From G965230065 sp965230065 (GTDB lineage: Bacteria; Bacteroidota; Bacteroidia; Cytophagales; Cyclobacteriaceae), in contig OZ245942.1 in NCBI GenBank assembly GCA_965230065.1, positions 5,146,001 to 5,210,000 of the forward strand: a DNA stretch of 64,000 nucleotides, in the 5' to 3' direction. Shown here in pieces: positions 44,120-53,811 of this stretch. Within the stretch, counting starts at the first letter, position 1; each line of letters opens with the position of its first letter. Below the pieces are notes generated by a model. The model was not told where the DNA came from, did not search any database, and was given only the letters and a program-made list of their open reading frames with translations. The translations under genes and the position numbers were made by a program.

Positions 44120-44212
44120 AACAGGCATCTTGCCTGTTAACAGGCTGGGCCACACAGGCTGGACGTCTGTTTCACATTTTCTTAGTACCCCGGTCTGTGG
44201 CCCACAGACCGG
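44120..44212 (+). repeat. Two-hairpin spacer between the baseplate genes
   Basis: AACAGGCA/TGCCTGTT stem at 44120-44138 and the perfect 11-bp pair CCGGTCTGTGG/CCACAGACCGG at 44190-44212, in a 129-bp non-coding interval. The second is the same family as 39891-39938. Confidence 0.7.
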
Positions 44213-44238
44213 AAAGAAGAAATAGAAATAAAAAACCA

Positions 44239-47200
44239 ATGGAAGAAACACTATACATAGATAAAACCAGAAACTTGCCCCAGGCCCAGGACTTCAATTT
44301 CCTGCGTGCCGAAGGTCTGAAGTACATTGAGGAGCTCGCCAGTGCCTTCTGGACCGACTACAATACCCATGACCCTGGTATTACCATGCTGGAAGCCCTG
44401 TGCTATGCCATCACCGAGCTGGGTTATCGTACCGATTTTGACATCAAAGATTTGATAGCGAACGAGCAGGGGGCGATTGATGAAAACCAAACTTTTTTCT
44501 CAGCGAAAACCATCCTTACCGCTGAGCCGCTCACCATTAATGATTACCGGAAATTGCTGGTAGATATCATCGGTGTAAAAAACGCCTGGCTGTACCCGTA
44601 CCGGGATGAAAGTTTTGAACTGGTGGGTGAACCGGAGCAGGAAGTACCGCTTTTCGCCCATTGTAAAAAAGATATTTTGACTTACGAAACCACAGAACAC
44701 CCGGTAAAACTGCATGGTTTGAACAAAGTAACACTGGACCTGGAAAAAACCGATGAATTTGGCGACCTGAACGATGGAAACCTCATTTATCAGTTTGCCG
44801 AGGAAGAACTATTGAACGTAAAATTTCAGTTGCTTTTTCCCCATTGGGATGAGGCAAATTATGAATTTGTCCTTAATGCCGATGTTTCCACCATTGCCAA
44901 TATCCTTGTGAATTTTACCAATGACCGATGGGAAGTGAGTTTTGATATTTCGGATGGAAGTGATACCAAAACCCTTTCGTTTGAAGCATTTGTGTTACTC
45001 AGAAAAGATATATCTGACCTGGAAACGCCAGCCACCAATCAGTTTAATGATTCCGCCCAAATCACTGAAATTTTTACTTTATACCAGAAAAAGATAGAAA
45101 AAATTGTCGGCATCCTCACAGAAGCCAAAAGCAAACTGCACGCCCATCGCAATCTGTGTGAAGATTTTCTTCCTTTAGAAACCATTTGTACACAAGAAGT
45201 AGCATTTTGTGCTGATATTGAAGTAATGGCTGATGCTGATATTGAAGAAGTGTATGCCAAAGTCTTGTTCGAGCTGGAAAACTACCTGAACCCTGAAATT
45301 AAATTTTACACCCTGAAAGAACTGGTAGATGAGGGCATTCCGTCAGAGCAAATCTTTGAAGGCCCCATTTTGCAACATGGGTTTATCAAAAAGGAGGAGT
45401 TGGAAGCTTCTCAGGTTCGTTCTCAAATCAATGTTTCAGATATTATCAACTTTATCATGGACATTGAAGGGGTGCAGGCGGTGAAAAATGTGCTGCTCAC
45501 CAAATATGATGAAGATGGAAAACCTGTAATGCCCAGCCAACGCTGGTGCCTCAAAATTGAAGGAGGCTGCAAGCCCGTGCTGAATATTTTCCGCTCCAAA
45601 GTTTTGTTTTTCAAAGGAAAACTTCCTTTCCGAGCCAAACTGGACGAAACCCTGGATACGCTGAAGTTTTTGCATGGACTGGAAAGTCGCAACAAATTAA
45701 AAGGCACAGCGGACGATTTTGAAATGCCCAAAGGCAGGTATCGCCATCTTGAAGATTTTTTATCGGTACAATACGAATTTCCTATGACGTATGGCATTGG
45801 TAAGTTTGGTCTACCCCAAACTGCTACGGAGGAAAGAAAAGCTCAAGCCAAGCAACTGAAGGCTTATTTGCAGTTTTTTGACCAGGTTTTGGCCAATTTC
45901 TTTTCACAACTTTCCCATGCCAAAGCCCTTTTTTCTGTGGATAACAATGTACAGCAAACCTATTTCGGTCAGTATTTGAATGAAGTCAGGGACATTGAAG
46001 ATATTTATGTGAACCTTGCCGATTTGGAGAAAACCCTGAGTGCCCCGGACCCGACCGATTCGGAGGCAGTAAAAAAAAGCAGGGAAATGCTGTTTGAAGA
46101 TGAAGACCTGTTTTATGACCGGCGCAATCGCTTCCTGGACCACCTCATCGCCCGCTTTGCCGAGAGTTTCAATGAGCATGTACTCATGTTGTACGCTTAT
46201 AAAAATGCCGATGAATTTGATGAAATTGATACGGAAGAGTTGATAAATGACAAAATCACCTTTCTGAAAGATTATCCGATTATTAGCAAAGAAAGAGGCA
46301 AAGCTTTTGATTACCTCCAACCTGCCTGGGATACCGACAATGTTTCCGGCCTGGAAAAAAGACTGGCAAGGCTGGCTGGTATTGATAATTTTACCCGCCG
46401 TTTTCTCTTCTGTCTGAAAACCATTGAGATACAAAAAACGGATGATACGCCCCCGAAATATTATTTTGAAATCAAAGATGAGACAGGAAACCTCATCATA
46501 AAATCTACCCAAGCATACGATGCCTTTACAGAAATTGCAGAAGTAACCCTCAAACTCTCTGAAGTTTTGGCTGATGCTAATGCATATAAATTAAAAGACA
46601 TCGCTGCCGACCAGTTTTCCTTTGAAATTGTGGATGGAGATGACAATGTGCTGGCAGAAAGCGGCATCATTTATCCCGATGAAACAGCCCGCGATGATGC
46701 CATCACGGAAATCTCTGGAAAAATGAGTGAGGATTGTCCGGGGGAAGGTTTGCACCTGGTAGAACACATTTTGCTCAGGCCACGGTTTGTCCCTCCTGTC
46801 ATTCCGGGGGAAACACCCGAAGATGTTTATCAATTGTTCACCGTTTGCCTGGGCGAAAACTGTCAGTTCTGTGGGGAAGAAGACCCGTATTCTTTCCGCA
46901 TTACGCTGGTGTTGCCTTACTGGCACGACCGCTTTGAAAGCATGGAATTCAGAAGGTATTTTGAAACCCTGGCCCGAACGGAAGCTCCTGCCCACTGCAT
47001 GATAAAAGTTTGCTGGGTACACAACACCCTGATGAATGCTTTTGAAACAGCCTACAAAGCATGGATAGAAGCCGTGGCCGGTTACGAAGCCGACCTCATT
47101 TTGAAAGAAAGCAAGCAGGAGGCACTACGGCTGGCAAGCAACCAACTGATTGAAATATTAACAGACATACACTCAGAATACCCGGAAGCGCACCTGCACG

Positions 47201-47268
47201 ATTGCGATGAAGGTACGACCAATCCGGTAATGCTGAACAATACCATCTTAGGAAATTCTAAATTTTGA
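44239..47268 (+). CDS. eCIS second baseplate wedge protein (Afp12/Pvc12-like)
   Basis: A 1009-residue protein starting MEETLYIDKTRNLPQAQDF; the longer frame from 44197 would run through the repeat hairpin and is rejected. The opening motif WTDYNTHDPGITMLEALCYAITELGYRTDFDIKDLIA is the signature of baseplate assembly proteins paired with the J-like component. A DILTDIHSEYPEAHLHDCDEGT-type C-terminus contains three histidines and cysteines. By order and size it is Afp12-like and forms the wedge with the previous gene product. Its stop is 5 bp before the next ATG. Confidence 0.88.
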   Translation: MEETLYIDKTRNLPQAQDFNFLRAEGLKYIEELASAFWTDYNTHDPGITMLEALCYAITELGYRTDFDIKDLIANEQGAIDENQTFFSAKTILTAEPLTINDYRKLLVDIIGVKNAWLYPYRDESFELVGEPEQEVPLFAHCKKDILTYETTEHPVKLHGLNKVTLDLEKTDEFGDLNDGNLIYQFAEEELLNVKFQLLFPHWDEANYEFVLNADVSTIANILVNFTNDRWEVSFDISDGSDTKTLSFEAFVLLRKDISDLETPATNQFNDSAQITEIFTLYQKKIEKIVGILTEAKSKLHAHRNLCEDFLPLETICTQEVAFCADIEVMADADIEEVYAKVLFELENYLNPEIKFYTLKELVDEGIPSEQIFEGPILQHGFIKKEELEASQVRSQINVSDIINFIMDIEGVQAVKNVLLTKYDEDGKPVMPSQRWCLKIEGGCKPVLNIFRSKVLFFKGKLPFRAKLDETLDTLKFLHGLESRNKLKGTADDFEMPKGRYRHLEDFLSVQYEFPMTYGIGKFGLPQTATEERKAQAKQLKAYLQFFDQVLANFFSQLSHAKALFSVDNNVQQTYFGQYLNEVRDIEDIYVNLADLEKTLSAPDPTDSEAVKKSREMLFEDEDLFYDRRNRFLDHLIARFAESFNEHVLMLYAYKNADEFDEIDTEELINDKITFLKDYPIISKERGKAFDYLQPAWDTDNVSGLEKRLARLAGIDNFTRRFLFCLKTIEIQKTDDTPPKYYFEIKDETGNLIIKSTQAYDAFTEIAEVTLKLSEVLADANAYKLKDIAADQFSFEIVDGDDNVLAESGIIYPDETARDDAITEISGKMSEDCPGEGLHLVEHILLRPRFVPPVIPGETPEDVYQLFTVCLGENCQFCGEEDPYSFRITLVLPYWHDRFESMEFRRYFETLARTEAPAHCMIKVCWVHNTLMNAFETAYKAWIEAVAGYEADLILKESKQEALRLASNQLIEILTDIHSEYPEAHLHDCDEGTTNPVMLNNTILGNSKF

Positions 47269-47273
47269 AACCC

Positions 47274-50200
47274 ATGATAGCGTTCAATACATATCCCGTA
47301 TTCGTTGCAGATCAGGTACTTACCGCTGATCACCTCAACGAAATTGTGAACTACCTTGACGAGCAGGACCGCCTCACCCGCAACAAACTAATCGGCATCG
47401 GCATTGTGTGCGGATTGGAAATAAAAGCTTCCGTTGAGGAAATCCAGGTTTCCAAAGGATGTGGGGTGACTTCAGAAGGGTATCTGATGGTGCAGGATGA
47501 AGCTACATACACGCATTACCGTCCGTATGACCTGCCCGAGTATTTTTCGCCTGAACATAAGAGTATTTACGAAAACTGGCGCAAATGGGAACTGCTCAAC
47601 ACAGAAGATTCTTTGGAATTTGAAGATGCCGAATTCCTCAAAAACGACCCTGAATTTGTCAGTTCCAAAGTGGTGGTGTTGCTTTTGGAGAAAAAAGAAA
47701 TTCCCCTAAAAAACTGCATTGATGTGGACTGTGATGACAAAGGGGACGAAATTAAGTTTGATATAAAGCCCCTGCTGGTTGAAAAAGAGGATTTAGACAC
47801 ATTTCTGGAAGGAGATACTGACAGGCTAGGGTTGGGACGCAATCCATCGTTAACCCAAGCTAACTTGCCAGCACTTGCTTTGAAACGCTTCAATGTGCCT
47901 GTTTCTGACCTGAAAAATACCAATGATGTATTCAATGCCTTCTTGCAAGTTGTAGATGAAACCACACTAAAACAAGTAGCCGAAGCCCTCAATTTCTCCT
48001 ATTTATATTACCACACTTTGCTGGGAGAAGAAAACAATCCCTTTGGCAATGTTTTCAATGAATTCAAAAACAGGCTGTCGTTTATCAAAGCAGCCAATCC
48101 ATTATTTATTCAGTATTTCTACGACTGGATAGACGACATTATCAAGGCGTATGATGAATTTCGCTGCAAAATTATTGATGTGAACTCAGTTTGCTGTCCC
48201 GATGAAGAGCTGTTTCCGCTCCACCTTATGCTGGGCGAGGCCAATAAGGATACGCTCATTGATGTAAAATCTAAGTACCGACAATATTTTATTTATTCGC
48301 CCCTGTTCAATGAGCAGAAAGACAAACTGCCGGAAGTACAAATGCTTTTTCAGCGGTTGAAAGCCATTGTAAACCAATACGCCATTCCCAGCCCGAATAC
48401 GTTTTTTAACGCTCCAGTGAAGGTTACGCCCAGCCGGTATTACGACAAACCATTGTCTGACCGCTGCATTCCTTATTACTACAAGCCACTGGAAGTTTAC
48501 CAAAAATGGAGTTGGGAAAAAACCAGAAAAGGGGAAGCCAAAAGCAATTTATCGTACAATGCCGCCCAATACAGTACCACAGATGCGGTGGTTTCCCCCT
48601 TAAAATACGACATAGAACGTTACAACTTTTTCAGGATTGAAGGCCACATTGGCAAACCTTTTCAACGGGCATTGACAACCGTGATAAACCAGCGGAACCA
48701 GTTCAATTTGCCTTTTGATGTGGTGGCTTTGTCTACGGCTACTGTTTCTGAGTTTTTCAATGCGGAAGAACACGATTGTCAGTTCAATGATTTGGATGCC
48801 ATTTATCAGGTTTTGTTGGCAGAATTAAAATGTAAACTGGGCGGTTTTGCTTGCCGTGCAGCTAATATTCCGTACCAGATTACGTTGGATGCAGTTACCG
48901 ATATTGGCACGGGTCCCGGGGAATTCAACCCTGTTAATCCCGGCTTTCGGAACCAGCCTGATTTTGCTTTTGATGCCCGGAGAATCAGTACTGAATTTAC
49001 TCTGGCCGATTTCAGGATTACCGGATACCAGCGTGGCGACTTCATCCGTACCGATTGCAAACCCGGTAAAGGCAGTGTAGGGGAAGCTTATCTGAATGCG
49101 GTGCAAAATGGGGTGACATTCACCAAGCCTTCCCAGTTTGGGCGTGCTGCTGTCATTACCAGGGCTGCGGCTTTTAATCCCCTCTTTCTGATTTACGCTT
49201 ACGTTTTCCACTTCATTGATTCCGTAGAAAATACCTTCACGGTGTCTATGGATAAGAGTATGGACGCGTTTGATGCCGATGTCTTTACGGCCAGGTACAC
49301 AGCCGTTTCAGAAAGTGTGAATGCGTTGGTTGAAATAGGGGAAGATTTGGAATTGGCTGATCGGAACGATAATGATGGTGAAAATGCCCTTTTGAAAAAA
49401 CTGAAAGAAATCGGCTTTTACGATTTTGCCATCAGGATTCGCACGTTAAGGCATCTTTGTCTGGATGAAAAGCTGGACGCCCTCAAAAAAGAATATGAGC
49501 GCCGGAAAAAAGAACTGCAACTGCTGACCAATTTCCTGAATTATTTCAAAAAACACCCGGGCATGGAACACAAGGCGGGCGTGCCCAAAGGTGGTACTTT
49601 TATTTTGGTGTACCACGAAACCCCGCCCCGCCGGCTGGTGGCTGATTTGGTTGCTGTGCGGGATTTGGTAGCTACCCTCCCCGGAGCCGTTGCCGGAGTA
49701 GATGAGGTCAGGAACGAATTGACCAATATTAATGAACTCATCAAAAAGTCGTATGTGCAGGAGCCGACGCTGCTGAAAAATTTCCAGTTGGCACTCGGCA
49801 AATTCGTGGATACCTGCAAAGACATGGATGAGACAACAAAGGGGCAAATCAACAGCATTTTGGTGAATATCCCGGCCGAACCGGAGCCGCCAAGATTCCG
49901 GGTGCCCGAACAGGCTGTGATTGCCGATTTTTATGTTCCTTATATTTGTTGTTCCGATTGTCCGCCCATTACGTATGTGGTGCCCAAAACCCCGGATGAT
50001 GTACTTTCTATCAACATCAAACCTACTGAGTTTTGTAACAATGACGAAAATGTATACCCGGTACACGTATCCCCACAGGGCGGAACGCTCACAGCTTCGC
50101 AGGGCGGGGTAACCGAAGGGCAGTTTGAGTTTAAACCCAAAGGAGTAGGTGAAGGCATCAATACGCTTACCTACACCTTGCCCGATGGCCGCAGCACCAG

Positions 50201-51032
50201 CATTGATGTGAAAATTTCCAAAGCCTTTGAAGTAGAATTTAAACACAGGGTTTTGGATAACGGATTGAGTATAGAATTTATTCCGGGGCAGGTGCAGGAT
50301 GGACAGGAAATTTTGTGGGATTTCGGGGATGGAAATACATCGGATGAAGCTTCGCCCATACATACCTATCAGTTTGATGAAGAGGAACAAACATTTACCG
50401 TTGTTTTGACCGTAAAAGATGTGCCTTGTTCTTCTGTAACAGAGCAGGAAATTACCCTAAAAAACCCCAGGGAAGCCGAGTTTGATATTCTTCCCAAAAT
50501 ATTCTGCATCAACGACCCTGAGGAATATAACTTTGTTATCCATCCTTTTACTGCCAAAAAGGAAGATATTAACAATGAAGACACGCTCATCCTAAACCTG
50601 GATGAAGAAGGTAAACGATGGTTCTTCAAGCCCAACAAGCATAAAATAAAAAGCACGAAAGACTTCCACCTAAAATACAAAGGCATTGGGCTGGATATGC
50701 GTGTTGTGGTGCCGGATGCTTCCTTCTTCATGGACATCAGGCAGGTGGAAAATGACTTTCAGATGACGCTTCGGGCCAAGCAGGAGGATGCTACCCAATA
50801 TATATGGAAAGTGGTACAGGAAAATCTGAATTATTCCTTTGAAAAGCAAAAAGTAGCCTTTTCACTAAATGAACGGAAACTTAATCCAAACCAGAAAATT
50901 CTGATAGCCCTGGGTGTCAATTACCAGTTACCGTCTGGCAATTGCCGTGATTCCAAAGAATTTGTCCTGGACGAAGCCATTTTCTTCCGACATGTAGACA
51001 AAGGGGAGTTTGATAATGAATCGGAAGAATAA
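47274..51032 (+). CDS. Large eCIS PKD-domain protein (fibre/periphery position)
   Basis: About 1252 residues from ATG 47274 (a TTG at 47265 overlapping the previous stop is also possible). The N-terminus VFVADQVLTADHLNEIVNYLDEQDRLTRNKLIGIGIVCGLE is highly structured and is followed by about 850 mostly helical residues, with a zinc-like CCSDC near 925. Two or more Ig-like domains follow; one is a typical PKD domain (EILWDFGDGNTSDEASPIHTYQ, WDFGDG at about residue 1015). PKD domains bind proteins or glycans at surfaces. In Afp/PVC this map position encodes the receptor-binding fibre, but no adenovirus-type shaft repeats are seen here. Homology to a named Afp gene is not recognised. Confidence 0.75.
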   Translation: MIAFNTYPVFVADQVLTADHLNEIVNYLDEQDRLTRNKLIGIGIVCGLEIKASVEEIQVSKGCGVTSEGYLMVQDEATYTHYRPYDLPEYFSPEHKSIYENWRKWELLNTEDSLEFEDAEFLKNDPEFVSSKVVVLLLEKKEIPLKNCIDVDCDDKGDEIKFDIKPLLVEKEDLDTFLEGDTDRLGLGRNPSLTQANLPALALKRFNVPVSDLKNTNDVFNAFLQVVDETTLKQVAEALNFSYLYYHTLLGEENNPFGNVFNEFKNRLSFIKAANPLFIQYFYDWIDDIIKAYDEFRCKIIDVNSVCCPDEELFPLHLMLGEANKDTLIDVKSKYRQYFIYSPLFNEQKDKLPEVQMLFQRLKAIVNQYAIPSPNTFFNAPVKVTPSRYYDKPLSDRCIPYYYKPLEVYQKWSWEKTRKGEAKSNLSYNAAQYSTTDAVVSPLKYDIERYNFFRIEGHIGKPFQRALTTVINQRNQFNLPFDVVALSTATVSEFFNAEEHDCQFNDLDAIYQVLLAELKCKLGGFACRAANIPYQITLDAVTDIGTGPGEFNPVNPGFRNQPDFAFDARRISTEFTLADFRITGYQRGDFIRTDCKPGKGSVGEAYLNAVQNGVTFTKPSQFGRAAVITRAAAFNPLFLIYAYVFHFIDSVENTFTVSMDKSMDAFDADVFTARYTAVSESVNALVEIGEDLELADRNDNDGENALLKKLKEIGFYDFAIRIRTLRHLCLDEKLDALKKEYERRKKELQLLTNFLNYFKKHPGMEHKAGVPKGGTFILVYHETPPRRLVADLVAVRDLVATLPGAVAGVDEVRNELTNINELIKKSYVQEPTLLKNFQLALGKFVDTCKDMDETTKGQINSILVNIPAEPEPPRFRVPEQAVIADFYVPYICCSDCPPITYVVPKTPDDVLSINIKPTEFCNNDENVYPVHVSPQGGTLTASQGGVTEGQFEFKPKGVGEGINTLTYTLPDGRSTSIDVKISKAFEVEFKHRVLDNGLSIEFIPGQVQDGQEILWDFGDGNTSDEASPIHTYQFDEEEQTFTVVLTVKDVPCSSVTEQEITLKNPREAEFDILPKIFCINDPEEYNFVIHPFTAKKEDINNEDTLILNLDEEGKRWFFKPNKHKIKSTKDFHLKYKGIGLDMRVVVPDASFFMDIRQVENDFQMTLRAKQEDATQYIWKVVQENLNYSFEKQKVAFSLNERKLNPNQKILIALGVNYQLPSGNCRDSKEFVLDEAIFFRHVDKGEFDNESEE

Positions 51033-51049
51033 TGGTTTTAAGCCAAGAA

Positions 51050-51101
51050 CTGGCGAGGAACTTAGTTCCGGGTTAGGCTTCGGAACTAAGTTCCTCGCCA
51101 G
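51050..51101 (+). repeat. Perfect 21-bp-arm hairpin before the tape measure gene
   Basis: Arms 51050-51070 and 51081-51101 are exact reverse complements (start CTGGCGAGGAACTTAG) with a 10-nt spacer GGTTAGGCTT. It fills most of the 88-bp spacer between the PKD-domain gene and the tape measure gene. No T-run follows, so full termination is not expected. Confidence 0.85.
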
Positions 51102-51120
51102 AGTTGGTTAATAGTTAAAA

Positions 51121-52629
51121 ATGCAAACAAAACACATTCCCCACAAAATAAGGACACAAAAAGTAGACGTAACTTTTGAAAGTCCTGAAAACGCTTTTGA
51201 GTGCAAAAGCCGGTTGGGAGAAGTGTGTAAAACCAAATTGCTACCAGCCCTGGAAAAGGTGTTTGACGAAAAAGCAGGGCAAGGTACAAGCATTCGCATT
51301 GATAGCTTACATATGGATGCAGGCATTTTACAAAAAGAAAACTGGGAAAACCAACTGGTAGAAAACGTAATTTCAGAATTAGGTAAATACTTGGACGGCA
51401 TCAAAACTGAAAGAAAATATGGAAATAAAACGAAACAGGAAAAACAAAATGAACCACTATTTGATAATTCAACTTCCTCTGTAAGTGGAAGCGAAGCAAA
51501 CTTTCAGGAAGTCGGAAACGAAGCAGATGTTTTACTCCATTTTCTCCATTATGGTGTTTTGCCCTGGTACGCCAACATCCAAAGCAAAGCTGAACTCAGG
51601 CAAGAACTCAATGCACAAATTGCTAAACCAGATTTTCAAAAAGAACTGCATTCACTTATCATAAAAAATGAAAAAGCATTGGAGCGCTTGGTTTACCATT
51701 TGGAGCATGATGCAGTATTTGCATTGCTTGAAAATTATGATGTAAAAAAGCAAAAACTGGAGGCGGTAAAAGAAAGCTGGTACCGCATTTTCAAGGAATT
51801 AGCCATCCCGGTAACCAGGCAAAAAAAGTTGTTTTTTCAATCTGTTTACCAGGTATTGATTAAAGCAAAGGCAACCGAAGCAGTGGAAGAAAAAATTATG
51901 GTGGAAACTGCAAAGCAACTGAAAAAGACTGAGCAGGAAAAGTTAATGAATTTGACTGAAAATACTGAAAACCAGCCTTTTACTACCAAAGACAAAAAGC
52001 TCATCCGACTCGCCAAAAAGCATATAAACCAGCAAGAGAAAGCAGAAACGAAAGTTGAAAAAGTAGAGAAAACAATAGAAAAAGCAAAACCTGAAAAACG
52101 CAGGGTTCCCATAATTTTTGAAGATGAAAATCCTGTTTTTATCACCAATGCAGGACTGGTATTACTGCATCCGTTTTTGGGGCGTTTGTTTGAAAATGTA
52201 GGGTACACAGAAAATAGCCAGTGGCTTTCCGAAGAAGTACAGCAGCGTGCTTTGGTACTGTCGCAGTTTCTTGTAACAGGAACTGAGGAATATGCTGAAT
52301 ACGAATTGATTTTGAATAAAATATTAACAGGTTATCCGATAGAAGACACCCTCTCTGATGAAATAGAGCTAAGTGCTTATGAAAAAGACGAAGCGAACGA
52401 CTTGCTTCAATCAGTTATCAACCACTGGAAAGCATTGAAAAATACCAGTGTTCCAGGATTACAAAACACTTTTTTACAAAGGGAAGGAAAAATCATAAAA
52501 AAAGAATCAGACTGGCTGTTGCAGGTAGAACAAAAAGCGTTTGACGTTTTACTGGACAAAATCCCCTGGGGTTTTTCTACCATCAAAACTCCCTGGATGG
52601 AAGAAATATTGAGTGTGGAATGGGCATAA
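51121..52629 (+). CDS. Contractile injection system tape measure protein (Afp14-like)
   Basis: A 502-residue protein recognised by its N-terminus (HKIRTQKVDVTFESPENAFECKSRLGEVC, then LLPALEKVFDE and DSLHMDAG), typical of the contractile injection system tape measure family. A lysine/glutamate-rich coiled region (about residues 255-330) and a C-terminal segment with NAGLVLLHPFLGRLFENVGY and LDKIPWGFSTIKTPWM follow. In relatives this protein sets tube length and chaperones tube assembly. It is shorter than many relatives (700-1000 residues), which could mean a shorter particle. Confidence 0.9.
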   Translation: MQTKHIPHKIRTQKVDVTFESPENAFECKSRLGEVCKTKLLPALEKVFDEKAGQGTSIRIDSLHMDAGILQKENWENQLVENVISELGKYLDGIKTERKYGNKTKQEKQNEPLFDNSTSSVSGSEANFQEVGNEADVLLHFLHYGVLPWYANIQSKAELRQELNAQIAKPDFQKELHSLIIKNEKALERLVYHLEHDAVFALLENYDVKKQKLEAVKESWYRIFKELAIPVTRQKKLFFQSVYQVLIKAKATEAVEEKIMVETAKQLKKTEQEKLMNLTENTENQPFTTKDKKLIRLAKKHINQQEKAETKVEKVEKTIEKAKPEKRRVPIIFEDENPVFITNAGLVLLHPFLGRLFENVGYTENSQWLSEEVQQRALVLSQFLVTGTEEYAEYELILNKILTGYPIEDTLSDEIELSAYEKDEANDLLQSVINHWKALKNTSVPGLQNTFLQREGKIIKKESDWLLQVEQKAFDVLLDKIPWGFSTIKTPWMEEILSVEWA

Positions 52630-52641
52630 AAAACTTTAGCT

Positions 52642-53781
52642 ATGAAAACTTTTACATCACCCATACAAAAACCAAAGCCGAAAGCATTTTTTAATACACA
52701 AAGAAAAAGTGCTTCATCACAACCTTTTTTTCAGGCGAAACTCACCATTGGCCCTGCCAACGATGTGTACGAACAGGAAGCCGACAGCGTGGCTGAACAG
52801 GTAATGCGCATGAACGATGCACAGGCATTGCAAGCCAGAATATCTTCTGTAAATGTGCAGAAAAAGTGTGCAGAATGCGAAGAGGAAGAAAAAGCCCAGC
52901 GTAAAGAAAAAGTAGCAGATAGCGCTGAAATGGAAGCACCGTCTGTGGTGAATGAAGCCCTTCAGTCTGGAGGAAGTCCGTTAGATAAAAGCACCCGCAC
53001 CTTTATGGAAAATCGGATTGGATACGATTTCAGTGGGGTGAAAATCCATACAGGGCCCGTAGCTGCAAAATCGGCTTCGGCCATCAATGCGCTGGCCTAT
53101 ACTTCGGGAAGTGATATTGTATTCAATAAAGGGCAATATAACCCGGGTTCTGATTCTGGAAAAAAACTATTGGCCCATGAGCTCACGCATGTGGTGCAGC
53201 AACAATCTGCTGTCCGGAAAAAAACGGTGCAAAGAGATGAAGATACATGTGATACCATGCATCGGGTGGTGGTCGATATGCTTTCGTTCCGAGGATCAAA
53301 CCGGAATCCTTATGACGATTTAGCAGAGGCAAACCGGATTTTCCGCCCTTGTTGTGTGCAATTTGTACCTGGAGAGGGAAAAAGCGTAAATCCTACTTTA
53401 TCTGATCCCTTGATGGGAAATGATACGACTTTTGAACGGGCAAGGTGTGGTACAGACAGTGCAGAAGAGCAAGCCCTGATTCCGGAAATGCGCAGGGCGT
53501 TTAACATGAGAGGACGGTTGCATGTATTATACTTTGAAAGGATAAACCCCAGTGCCCGGGCTACAAGCCATCCTCAATATTGTAGTTCTGCCTTAACATT
53601 GAACCATGTTTACATGACCAATACTGGAGCACCCAGGACACTGGCCCACGAATTTGGCCACATTCTGTTGAATGGTTTCTTCCACGAACTTCCGGCTGAT
53701 AATTTAATGCATCCAAGCAATACGGCCACAGGTTCTAACCTGACCCCTGAGCAATGTGCTACCATTCGGAGTAATATTTAA
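52642..53781 (+). CDS. DUF4157 cargo candidate with C-terminal metzincin-like protease
   Basis: A 379-residue probable eCIS effector. N-terminal stretch DVYEQEADSVAEQVMR (residues 41-56), CAECEEEE (Cys76, Cys79), then the DUF4157 domain (about 109-190) with FMENRIGYDFSGVKIHTG and HELTH at 179-183. The C-terminal half ends with HEFGH (336-340), His348 and NLMHPS, which together resemble a metzincin zinc site with a Met-turn, with two extra residues before the third histidine compared with HExxHxxGxxH. DUF4157 is known as an N-terminal partner of many eCIS-associated toxins. It starts 12 bp after the tape measure gene, so it is made with the particle. Target unknown. Confidence 0.85.
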   Translation: MKTFTSPIQKPKPKAFFNTQRKSASSQPFFQAKLTIGPANDVYEQEADSVAEQVMRMNDAQALQARISSVNVQKKCAECEEEEKAQRKEKVADSAEMEAPSVVNEALQSGGSPLDKSTRTFMENRIGYDFSGVKIHTGPVAAKSASAINALAYTSGSDIVFNKGQYNPGSDSGKKLLAHELTHVVQQQSAVRKKTVQRDEDTCDTMHRVVVDMLSFRGSNRNPYDDLAEANRIFRPCCVQFVPGEGKSVNPTLSDPLMGNDTTFERARCGTDSAEEQALIPEMRRAFNMRGRLHVLYFERINPSARATSHPQYCSSALTLNHVYMTNTGAPRTLAHEFGHILLNGFFHELPADNLMHPSNTATGSNLTPEQCATIRSNI

Positions 53782-53811
53782 TCATATCATGCGCTATGAA
53801 AGTTTGAAAAA

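Noticed and set aside
44197..44238. Upstream extension of the Afp12-like frame
   Set aside because: It would translate through the CCGGTCTGTGG hairpin and adds a non-conserved basic segment; ATG 44239 (MEETLYIDKT) is the natural start.
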